Source: Leuctra nigra
Taxonomy: Eukaryota > Arthropoda > Insecta > Plecoptera > Leuctridae
Direction of reading: 5' to 3'
NCBI GenBank assembly: GCA_934045905.1
Contig: CAKOGZ010000083.1
Span: 1-64,000, forward strand
Length of the DNA stretch: 64,000 nt
Shown: positions 1-8,079 of the stretch, piece after piece
Layout: every line of letters starts with the position of its first letter
Numbering within the stretch: the stretch's first letter is position 1
Position numbers and translations under genes: made by a program
Notes under the pieces: generated by a model
What the model saw: the letters and a program-made list of their open reading frames with translations, nothing else
Told to the model about the DNA's origin: nothing
Databases searched by the model: none

Positions 1-1593
1 GAGAGAGGCTTAAAAAGTGCAGAAACACTTTTTTCTGTCAGACGCTCCGATACGCCGCATTTCTTAGTTTATGTCCTTCAGAAGCAGAAGGGCACAATCC
101 TGATAGGTTTTCATCAATTTTTTGTCACTGTAGGTTAAAGCTTGTTAAGGGTCAGCTACGCTCGCTTCGCTCGCTTCGCTAACCTACCCTAACCTAACTT
201 TATTATAAAATTATCTGACCGGGCAACGTCGGGCGACTCCAGGAGGCAGAGGGGAGATTTTTTTTTACATGTTAATGTTAAGCCTATTATTTTCGAAAAG
301 TGTTTTATTTCATTCCTCGGCATAACGATGTGTAGGCTTCAAGAAAATTCGATAAAAATAGGGGGGTGCCACTTTAGAAGTAGCTCATATTGATATTTTT
401 TTATTTGTTTCCTACTTTGTGACGAATCTATTACTTTAAGAGAGTTGACAACGTTACCCTATATAGTAGATGGTGAGAGGCTTAAAAAGTGCAGAAACAC
501 TTTTTTATGTCAGACTCTCCGATTCGCCGGAATTAACTGTTCATGTTATTCAGAAGCTGATGGGTCGACCCCTGATAGATTTTCATCCATTTTTTTGTCA
601 ATGTATATTGACCAACAATGTAGGTTAGCCTACAAAGGTAACAATGTAACAATAACAATGTTTCTTAGATTTTCCTCATTTCCTAGGTTTTCATCCATTT
701 TTTAGTCAATGGAGGTTAAAGCTTGTGATGAGTCAGCTACGCTCGCTTCGCTAACCTGTATTAACCTAACTTTATTATATAATAATCTGACAGGGCAGCG
801 TCGGGCGACTCCAAGGGGGCAGAGTGGGGTTCTTTTTTATAATTTTATTTATAAGCCTATTTTTTTTCGAAAAGTGTTTTATTTCATTTCTCGGCATAAC
901 GTTGTGTAGGCTTCTAGAAAATTCGATAAAAATAGGAGGGTGCCACTTTAGAAGTTGCTCATATTGATATTTTTTTATTTGTTTCCTACTTTGTGACGAA
1001 TCTATTACTCTAAGAGAGTTGACAACGTTACCCTATATAGTAGATGGTGAGAGGCTTAAAAAGTGCAGAAACACTTTTTTATGTCAGACTCTCCGATTCG
1101 CCGGAATTAACTGTTCATGTTATTCAGAAGCTGATGGGTCGACCCCCGATAGATTTTCATCCATTTTTTTGTCAATGTATATTGACCAACAATGTAGGTT
1201 AGCCTACAAAGGTAACAATGTAACAATTAACAATGTTCCTTAGATTTTCCTCATTTCCTAGGTTTTCATCCATTTTTTAGTCAATGGAGGTTAAAGCTTG
1301 TGATGAGTCAGCTACGCTCGCTTCGCTAACCTGTATTAACCTAACTTTATTATATAATAATCTGACAGGGCAGCGTCGGGCGACTCCAAGGGGGCAGAGT
1401 GGGGTTCTTTTTTATAATTTTATTTATAAGCCTATTTTTTTGCGAAAAGTGTTTTATTACATTTCTCGGCATAACGTTGTGTAGGCATCAAGAAAATTCG
1501 ATAAAAACAGGGGGGTGCCACTTAAGAACTAGGTCATATTGAAAAAGTTTTGTTTGTTTCATACTTTGTGACGAATCTATTACTCTTAGAGAG
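1..1593 (+). repeat. HOR unit 1: A(partial)-B-B
   Basis: A 1-444 lacks its first 28 bases at the window edge; B 445-1018 is the 574-bp subclass; terminal B 1019-1593. Private mark: ACGATGTG where other tails read ACGTTGTG. CATTCCTCGG is shared with unit 2 only. The terminal tail has CTTAAGAACTAGG, a one-base variant of the usual GAAGTAGG. Confidence 0.93.
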
Positions 1594-1632
1594 CTGAAAA
1601 TGATACACCATATAGATGATGGAGAGAGGCTT

Positions 1633-1654
1633 AAAAAGTGCAGAAACACTTTTT
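1633..1654. other. Conserved hairpin AAAAAGTG / CACTTTTT (6-nt loop)
   Basis: A perfect 8-bp inverted repeat with loop CAGAAA, ending in a T-run. The same hairpin is present in A and in B although the sequence just downstream has diverged between them. One exception seen: the B at 14407 has CATTTTTTT, which would still allow a G-T(U) wobble. It resembles a bacterial intrinsic terminator in form, but the setting is a eukaryotic satellite; a structural or protein-binding role is only a guess. Confidence 0.75.
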
Positions 1655-1780
1655 TCTGTCAGACGCTCCGATACGCCGCATTTCTTAGTTTATGTCCTTC
1701 AGAAGCAGAAGGGCACAATCCTGATAGGTTTTCATCAATTTTTTGTCACTGTAGGTTAAAGCTTGTTAAGGGTCAGCTAC

Positions 1781-1801
1781 GCTCGCTTCGCTCGCTTCGC
1801 T
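1781..1801 (+). repeat. 9-bp tandem minisatellite GCTCGCTTC in A
   Basis: Two full copies plus GCT of a 9-bp motif, rich in CpG. Most A monomers have this two-copy form (472 bp); ten A monomers right of 37 kb have one copy (463 bp); two A monomers (11324, 13965) have lost the whole tract. B monomers always have one copy. The copy number therefore works as a lineage tag. Confidence 0.9.
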
Positions 1802-1819
1802 AACCTACCCTAACCTAAC
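1801..1819 (-). other. Telomere-like TTAGG stretch in A
   Basis: The plus strand reads TAACCTACCCTAACCTAAC, so the minus strand has two adjacent TTAGG pentamers followed by a degenerate third and fourth. TTAGG is the common arthropod telomere repeat. The stretch is only ~19 bp and B has a decayed version (TAACCTGTATTAACCTAAC), so it is not a telomere; the link is suggestive only. Confidence 0.4.
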
Positions 1820-1848
1820 TTTATTATAAAATTATCTGACCGGGCAAC

Positions 1849-1858
1849 GTCGGGCGAC
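1849..1858. other. GTCG-GG-CGAC mini-palindrome
   Basis: A 4-bp GC-rich inverted repeat with a 2-nt centre, found in both A and B in the otherwise AT-rich second half. It lies within one of the strongest A/B identity blocks (CGTCGGGCGACTCCA). Function unknown. Confidence 0.5.
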
Positions 1859-1887
1859 TCCAGGAGGCAGAGGGGAGATTTTTTTTT

Positions 1888-1899
1888 ACATGTTAATGT
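1888..1899. other. ACAT-NNNN-ATGT inverted repeat, A only
   Basis: A 4-bp stem with a 4-nt centre. Variants at 3215, 16602, 27487 and 56968 units change only centre bases (GTTA to GATA, GCTT or GTTT), leaving ACAT and ATGT intact. The number of variants is too small to claim selection. Confidence 0.4.
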
Positions 1900-1910
1900 T
1901 AAGCCTATTA

Positions 1911-1920
1911 TTTTCGAAAA
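1911..1920. other. Perfect palindrome TTTTCGAAAA
   Basis: A 10-bp perfect palindrome present in A and internal B monomers but broken to TTTTGCGAAAA in terminal B monomers. It is the first clear position at which the two tail types diverge, so it is a positional mark within the HOR unit. Confidence 0.7.
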
Positions 1921-2065
1921 GTGTTTTATTTCATTCCTCGGCATAACGTTGTGTAGGCTTCAAGAAAATTCGATAAAAATAGGGGGGTGCCACTTTAGAA
2001 GTAGCTCATATTGATATTTTTTTATTTGTTTCCTACTTTGTGACGAATCTATTACTTTAAGAGAG

Positions 2066-2639
2066 TTGACAACGTTACCCTATATAGTAGATGGTGAGAG
2101 GCTTAAAAAGTGCAGAAACACTTTTTTATGTCAGACTCTCCGATTCGCCGGAATTAACTGTTCATGTTATTCAGAAGCTGATGGGTCGACCCCTGATAGA
2201 TTTTCATCCATTTTTTTGTCAATGTATATTGACCAACAATGTAGGTTAGCCTACAAAGGTAACAATGTAACAATAACAATGTTTCTTAGATTTTCCTCAT
2301 TTCCTAGGTTTTCATCCATTTTTTAGTCAATGGAGGTTAAAGCTTGTGATGAGTCAGCTACGCTCGCTTCGCTAACCTGTATTAACCTAACTTTATTATA
2401 TAATAATCTGACAGGGCAGCGTCGGGCGACTCCAAGGGGGCAGAGTGGGGTTCTTTTTTATAATTTTATTTATAAGCCTATTTTTTTTCGAAAAGTGTTT
2501 TATTTCATTTCTCGGCATAACGTTGTGTAGGCTTCTAGAAAATTCGATAAAAATAGGAGGGTGCCACTTTAGAAGTTGCTCATATTGATATTTTTTTATT
2601 TGTTTCCTACTTTGTGACGAATCTATTACTCTAAGAGAG
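2066..2639 (+). repeat. Representative internal B monomer (574-bp variant)
   Basis: This B is followed by another B. It carries the internal-type tail, with TTTTCGAAAA, GGCTTCTAG and a GATATTTTTTTATTTG stretch. It belongs to a 574-bp subclass with one T missing (CAATAACAATG rather than CAATTAACAATG, near 2271-2281), shared only with the B monomers at 445, 3687 and 15453. The usual length is 575 bp. Confidence 0.92.
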
Positions 2640-2793
2640 TTGACAACGTTACCCTATATAGTAGATGGTGAGAGGCTTAAAAAGTGCAGAAACACTTTTT
2701 TATGTCAGACTCTCCGATTCGCCGGAATTAACTGTTCATGTTATTCAGAAGCTGATGGGTCGACCCCCGATAGATTTTCATCCATTTTTTTGT

Positions 2794-2816
2794 CAATGTA
2801 TATTGACCAACAATGT
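2794..2816 (+). repeat. Nested 17-bp direct duplication bounded by CAATGT
   Basis: CAATGT occurs at 2794-2799 and 2811-2816, 17 bp apart, inside the 109-bp B segment. If one 17-bp step is removed, the text reads through to TGTAGGTTA, resembling the single-copy version in A (CACTGTAGGTTAAAG). This suggests a small duplication or insertion nested in the larger one. Confidence 0.6.
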
Positions 2817-2828
2817 AGGTTAGCCTAC
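2815..2828. other. Short inverted repeat GTAGG-TTAG-CCTAC
   Basis: A perfect 5-bp stem (GTAGG/CCTAC) with a 4-nt loop, present in the 109-bp segment of B monomers and absent from A. It is not disrupted in the B copies I read. A role is not known; it could be chance. Confidence 0.55.
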
Positions 2829-2834
2829 AAAGGT

Positions 2835-2857
2835 AACAATGTAACAATTAACAATGT
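2835..2857 (+). repeat. AACAATGT-type micro-repeat in B
   Basis: Three imperfect tandem copies of AACAAT(GT/TA) lie inside the 109-bp segment. This is where the 1-bp deletion arose that defines the 574-bp B subclass, consistent with slippage in a micro-repeat. Confidence 0.6.
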
Positions 2858-3116
2858 TCCTTAGATTTTCCTCATTTCCTAGGTTTTCATCCATTTTTTA
2901 GTCAATGGAGGTTAAAGCTTGTGATGAGTCAGCTACGCTCGCTTCGCTAACCTGTATTAACCTAACTTTATTATATAATAATCTGACAGGGCAGCGTCGG
3001 GCGACTCCAAGGGGGCAGAGTGGGGTTCTTTTTTATAATTTTATTTATAAGCCTATTTTTTTGCAAAAAGTGTTTTATTACATTTCTCGGCATAACGTTG
3101 TGTAGGCATCAAGAAA

Positions 3117-3133
3117 ATTCGATAAAAACAGGG
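3117..3133 (+). other. CENP-B-box-like 17-mer in terminal B tail
   Basis: ATTCGATAAAAACAGGG matches 8 of the 9 fixed positions of the mammalian CENP-B box core (NTTCGNNNNANNCGGGN); the mismatch is A at 3130. A and internal B tails have TAGGG here and match 7 of 9. My rough estimate is that an 8/9 match on either strand of ~1 kb of unique sequence arises by chance about one time in five, so this is only a candidate. Confidence 0.2.
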
Positions 3134-3214
3134 GGGTGCCACTTAAGAAGTAGGTCATATTGAAAAAGTTTTGTTTGTTTCATACTTTGTGACGAATCTA
3201 TTACTCTTAGAGAG

Positions 3215-4835
3215 CTGAAAATGATACACCATATAGATGATGGAGAGAGGCTTAAAAAGTGCAGAAACACTTTTTTCTGTCAGACGCTCCGATACGCCGC
3301 ATTTCTTAGTTTATGTCCTTCAGAAGCAGAAGGGCACAATCCTGATAGGTTTTCATCAATTTTTTGTCACTGTAGGTTAAAGCTTGTTAAGGGTCAGCTA
3401 CGCTCGCTTCGCTCGCTTCGCTAACCTACCCTAACCTAACTTTATTATAAAATTATATGACCGGGCAACGTCGGGCGACTCCAGGAGGCAGAGGGGAGAT
3501 TTTTTTTTACATGATAATGTTAAGCCTATTATTTTCGAAAAGTGTTTTATTTCATTTCTCGGCATAACGTTGTGTAGGCTTCAAGAAAATTCGATAAAAA
3601 TAGGGGGGTGCCACTTTAGAAGTAGCTCATATTGATATTTTTTTATTTGTTTCCTACATTGTGACGAATCTATTACTCTAAGAGAGTTGACAACGTTACC
3701 CTATATAGTAGATGGTGAGAGGCTTAAAAAGTGCAGAAACACTTTTTTATGTCAGACTCTCCGATTCGCCGGAATTAACTGTTCATGTTATTCAGAAGCT
3801 GATGGGTCGACCCCTGATAGATTTTCATCCATTTTTTTGTCAATGTATATTGACCAACAATGTAGGTTAGCCTACAAAGGTAACAATGTAACAATAACAA
3901 TGTTTCTTAGATTTTCCTCATTTCCTAGGTTTTCATCCATTTTTTAGTCAATGGAGGTTAAAGCTTGTGATGAGTCAGCTACGCTCGCTTCGCTAACCTG
4001 TATTAACCTAACTTTATTATATAATAATCTGACAGGGCAGCGTCGGGCGACTCCAAGGGGGCAGAGTGGGGTTCTTTTTTATAATTTTATTTATAAGCCT
4101 ATTTTTTTTCGAAAAGTGTTTTATTTCATTTCTCGGCATAACGTTGTGTAGGCTTCTAGAAAATTCGATAAAAATAGGAGGGTGCCACTTTAGAAGTTGC
4201 TCATATTGATATTTTTTTATTTGTTTCCTACTTTGTGACGAATCTATTACTCTAAGAGAGTTGACAACGTTACCCTATATAGTAGATGGTGAGAGGCTTA
4301 AAAAGTGCAGAAACACTTTTTTATGTCAGACTCTCCGATTCGCCGGAATTAACTGTTCATGTTATTCAGAAGCTGATGGGTCGACCCCCGATAGATTTTC
4401 ATCCATTTTTTTGTCAATGTATATTGACCAACAATGTAGGTTAGCCTACAAAGGTAACAATGTAACAATTAACAATGTTCCTTAGATTTTCCTCATTTCC
4501 TAGGTTTTCATCCATTTTTTAGTCAATGGAGGTTAAAGCTTGTGATGAGTCAGCTACGCTCGCTTCGCTAACCTGTATTAACCTAACTTTATTATATAAT
4601 AATCTGACAGGGCAGCGTCGGGCGACTCCAAGGGGGCAGAGTGGGGTTCTTTTTTATAATTTTATTTATAAGCCTATTTTTTTGCGAAAAGTGTTTTATT
4701 ACATTTCTCGGCATAACGTTGTGTATGCATCAAGAAAATTCGATAAACACAGGGGGGTGCGACTTTAGAAGTAGGTCATATTGATAAAGTTTTGTTTGTT
4801 TCCTACTTTGTGACGAATCTATTACTCTTAGAGAG
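3215..4835 (+). repeat. HOR unit 3: A-B-B, 1,621 bp
   Basis: A 3215, B 3687 (574-bp subclass), terminal B 4261. A carries TTATATGACC and ATGATAATG, shared only with unit 12. The terminal tail has TATGCAT (4724) and AAACACAGG, shared with units 5 and 8. Confidence 0.93.
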
Positions 4836-6457
4836 CTGAAAATGATACACCATATAGATGATGGAGAGAGGCTTAAAAAGTGCAGAAACACTTTTTTCTG
4901 TCAGACGCTCTGATACGCCGCATTTCTTAGTTTATGTCCTTCAGAAGCAGAAGGGCACAATCCTGATAGGTTTTCATCAATTTTTTGTCACTGTAGGTTA
5001 AAGCTTGTTAAGGGTCAGCTACGCTCGCTTCGCTCGCTTCGCTAACCTACCCTAACCTAACTTTATTATAAAATTATCTGACCGGGCAACGTCGGGCGAC
5101 TCCAGGAGGCAGAGGGGAGATTTTTTTTTACATGTTAATGTTAAGCCTATTATTTTCGAAAAGTGTTTTATTTCATTTCTCGGCATAACGTTGTGTAGGC
5201 TTCAAGAAAATTCGATAAAAATAGGGGGGTGCCACTTTAGAAGTAGCTCATATTAATATTTTTTTATTTGTTTCCTACTTTGTGACGAATCTATTACTTT
5301 AAGAGAGTTGACAACGTTACCCTATATAGTAGATGGTGAGAGGCTTAAAAAGTGCAGAAACACTTTTTTATGTCAGACTCTCCGATTCGCCGGAATTAAC
5401 TGTTCATGTTATTCAGAAGCTGATGGGTCGACCCCTGATAGATTTTCATCCATTTTTTTGTCAATGTATATTGACCAACAATGTAGGTTAGCCTACAAAG
5501 GTAACAATGTAACAATTAACAATGTTTCTTAGATTTTCCTCATTTCCTAGGTTTTCATCCATTTTTTAGTCAATGGAGGTTAAAGCTTGTGATGAGTCAG
5601 CTACGCTCGCTTCGCTAACCTGTATTAACCTAACTTTATTATATAATAATCTGACAGGGCAGCGTCGGGCGACTCCAAGGGGGCAGAGTGGGGTTCTTTT
5701 TTATAATTTTATTTATAAGCCTATTTTTTTTCGAAAAGTGTTTTATTTCATTTCTCGGCATAACGTTGTGTAGGCTTCTAGAAAATTCGATAAAAATAGG
5801 GGGGTGCCACTTTAGAAGTTGCTCATATTGATATTTTTTTATTTGTTTCCTACTTTGTGACGAATCTATTACTCTAAGAGAGTTGACAACGTTACCCTAT
5901 ATAGTAGATGGTGAGAGGCTTAAAAAGTGCAGAAACACTTTTTTATGTCAGACTCTCCGATTCGCCGGAATTAACTGTTCATGTTATTCAGAAGCTGATG
6001 GGTCGACCCCCGATAGATTTTCATCCATTTTTTTGTCAATGTATATTGACCAACAATGTAGGTTAGCCTACAAAGGTAACAATGTAACAATTAACAATGT
6101 TCCTTAGATTTTCCTCATTTCCTAGGTTTTCATCCATTTTTTAGTCAATGGAGGTTAAAGCTTGTGATGAGTCAGCTACGCTCGCTTCGCTAACCTGTAT
6201 TAACCTAACTTTATTATATAATAATCTGACAGGGCAGCGTCGGGCGACTCCAAGGAGGCAGAGTGGGGTTCTTTTTTATAATTTTATTTATAAGCCTATT
6301 TTTTTGCGAAAAGTGTTTTATTACATTTCTCGGCATAACGTTGTGTAGGCATCAAGAAAATTCGATAAAAACAGGGGGGTGCCACTTAAGAAGTAGGTCA
6401 TATTGAAAAAGTTTTGTTTGTTTCATACTTTGTGACGAATCTATTACTCTTAGAGAG
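4836..6457 (+). repeat. HOR unit 4: A-B-B, 1,622 bp
   Basis: A 4836, B 5308, terminal B 5883. A has CTCTGATACG (T at 4911) and a TTAATATTTT tail; terminal B has AAGGAGGCAG. All three marks recur 3,244 bp later in unit 6. Confidence 0.93.
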
Positions 6458-8079
6458 CTGAAAATGATACACCATATAGATGATGGAGAGAGGCTTAAAA
6501 AGTGCAGAAACACTTTTTTCTGTCAGACGCTCCGATACGCCGCATTTCTTAGTTTATGTCCTTCAGAAGCAGAAGGGCACAATCCTGATAGGTTTTCATC
6601 AATTTTTTGTCACTGTAGGTTAAAGCTTGTTAAGGGTCAGCTACGCTCGCTTCGCTCGCTTCGCTAACCTACCCTAACCTAACTTTATTATAAAATTATC
6701 TGACCGGGCAACGTCGGGCGACTCCAGGAGGCAGAGGGGAGATTTTTTTTTACATGTTAATGTTAAGCCTATTATTTTCGAAAAGTGTTTTATTTCATTT
6801 CTCGGCATAACGTTGTGTAGGCTTCAAGAAAATTCGATAAAAATAGGGGGGTGCCACTTTAGAAGTAGCTCATATTAATATTTTTTTATTTGTTTCCTAC
6901 TTTGTGACGAATCTATTACTTTAAGAGAGTTGACAACGTTACCCTATATAGTAGATGGTGAGAGGCTTAAAAAGTGCAGAAACACTTTTTTATGTCAGAC
7001 TCTCCGATTCGCCGGAATTAACTGTTCATGTTATTCAGAAGCTGATGGGTCGACCCCTGATAGATTTTCATCCATTTTTTTGTCAATGTATATTGACCAA
7101 CAATGTAGGTTAGCCTACAAAGGTAACAATGTAACAATTAACAATGTTTCTTAGATTTTCCTCATTTCCTAGGTTTTCATCCATTTTTTAGTCAATGGAG
7201 GTTAAAGCTTGTGATGAGTCAGCTACGCTCGCTTCGCTAACCTGTATTAACCTAACTTTATTATATAATAATCTGACAGGGCAGCGTCGGGCGACTCCAA
7301 GGGGGCAGAGTGGGGTTCTTTTTTATAATTTTATTTATAAGCCTATTTTTTTTCGAAAAGTGTTTTATTTCATTTCTCGGCATAACGTTGTGTAGGCTTC
7401 TAGAAAATTCGATAAAAATAGGAGGGTGCCACTTTAGAAGTTGCTCATATTGATATTTTTTTATTTGTTTCCTACTTTGTGACGAATCTATTACTCTAAG
7501 AGAGTTGACAACGTTACCCTATATAGTAGATGGTGAGAGGCTTAAAAAGTGCAGAAACACTTTTTTATGTCAGACTCTCCGATTCGCCGGAATTAACTGT
7601 TCATGTTATTCAGAAGCTGATGGGTCGACCCCCGATAGATTTTCATCCATTTTTTTGTCAATGTATATTGACCAACAATGTAGGTTAGCCTACAAAGGTA
7701 ACAATGTAACAATTAACAATGTTCCTTAGATTTTCCTCATTTCCTAGGTTTTCATCCATTTTTTAGTCAATGGAGGTTAAAGCTTGTGATGAGTCAGCTA
7801 CGCTCGCTTCGCTAACCTGTATTAACCTAACTTTATTATATAATAATCTGACAGGGCAGCGTCGGGCGACTCCAAGGGGGCAGAGTGGGGTTCTTTTTTA
7901 TAATTTTATTTATAAGCCTATTTTTTTGCGAAAAGTGTTTTATTACATTTCTCGGCATAACGTTGTGTATGCATCAAGAAAATTCGATAAACACAGGGGG
8001 GTGCCACTTTAGAAGTAGGTCATATTGATAAAGTTTTGTTTGTTTCCTACTTTGTGACGAATCTATTACTCTTAGAGAG
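6458..8079 (+). repeat. HOR unit 5: A-B-B, 1,622 bp
   Basis: A 6458, B 6930, terminal B 7505. The terminal tail has TATGCAT (7968) and AAACACAGG, exactly 3,244 bp after the same marks in unit 3. Internal B has AGGAGGGTGCC rather than the commoner GGGGGGTGCC. Confidence 0.93.

Larger units (their letters stand above)
1644..1926. other. Long-range inverted repeat AAACACTTTT / AAAAGTGTTT within the monomer
   Basis: AAACACTTTT at 1644-1653 is the exact reverse complement of AAAAGTGTTT at 1917-1926, so one arm of the 5' hairpin could alternatively pair with the region of the TTTTCGAAAA palindrome. In A the arms are about 270 bp apart. Low complexity makes chance plausible. Confidence 0.5.
1594..2065 (+). 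repeat. Representative A monomer (472 bp)
   Basis: Boundaries are set by aligning the A start (CTGAAAATG) with the B start (TTGACAACG). In order: a leader of about 36 bp, a hairpin at 1633-1654, a diverged segment with CCGATACGCCGC, the GGTTTTCATC block that is single here but duplicated in B, a 9-bp tandem motif at 1781-1801, a telomere-like stretch at 1801-1819, a GTCG/CGAC mini-hairpin at 1849-1858, a T-tract, and the TTTTCGAAAA palindrome at 1911-1920. The last ~150 bp is nearly identical to B tails that precede another B. Length variants elsewhere are 463, 471, 444 and 442 bp. Confidence 0.93.
2775..2883 (+). repeat. 109-bp segmental duplication that distinguishes B from A
   Basis: In B, a 24-bp block beginning TTTTCATCC occurs at 2775-2798 and again at 2884-2907, exactly 109 bp apart. 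A has the block once (from 1729). Up to the block, A and B are colinear (105 bp from GAGAGGC in each). The 109 bp is therefore either a duplication gained in B or a deletion lost from A by recombination between the two copies. Confidence 0.9.
1594..3214 (+). repeat. HOR unit 2: A-B-B, 1,621 bp
   Basis: A 1594, B 2066 (574-bp subclass), terminal B 2640. The terminal tail has the rare TTGCAAAAAG variant, otherwise seen only in unit 11 near 16450. Confidence 0.93.
2640..3214 (+). repeat. Representative terminal B monomer (575 bp, precedes A)
   Basis: This B is the last of its unit. Its first ~420 bp match internal B, but its tail differs: the palindrome centre is broken (here TTTGCAAAAAG, usually TTTGCGAAAAG), GTTTTATTAC replaces GTTTTATTTC, GGCATCAAG replaces GGCTTCNAG, and TTGAAAAAGTTTTGTTTG replaces the GATATTTTTTTATTTG stretch. 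These tail differences predict that an A follows, in every unit of the window. Confidence 0.92.

Noticed and set aside
1633..1660. Rho-independent terminator (hairpin plus T-run)
   Set aside because: The form fits, but the stem is AT-rich, there is no gene upstream and the setting is eukaryotic satellite DNA. Kept as a structural hairpin instead.
2640..2665. Bacterial promoter: TTGACA followed by TATAGT in the B head
   Set aside because: The spacing is 11 bp instead of about 17, and there is no gene to serve. The TATA-like string also mutates freely between copies (TATTGT, TAAAGT, AATATAG).
2775..2907. 109-bp segment as a MITE or other transposon insertion
   Set aside because: The flanking repeats are 24 bp and part of the host block, longer than usual target-site duplications, and there are no terminal inverted repeats. 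Segmental duplication is the simpler reading.
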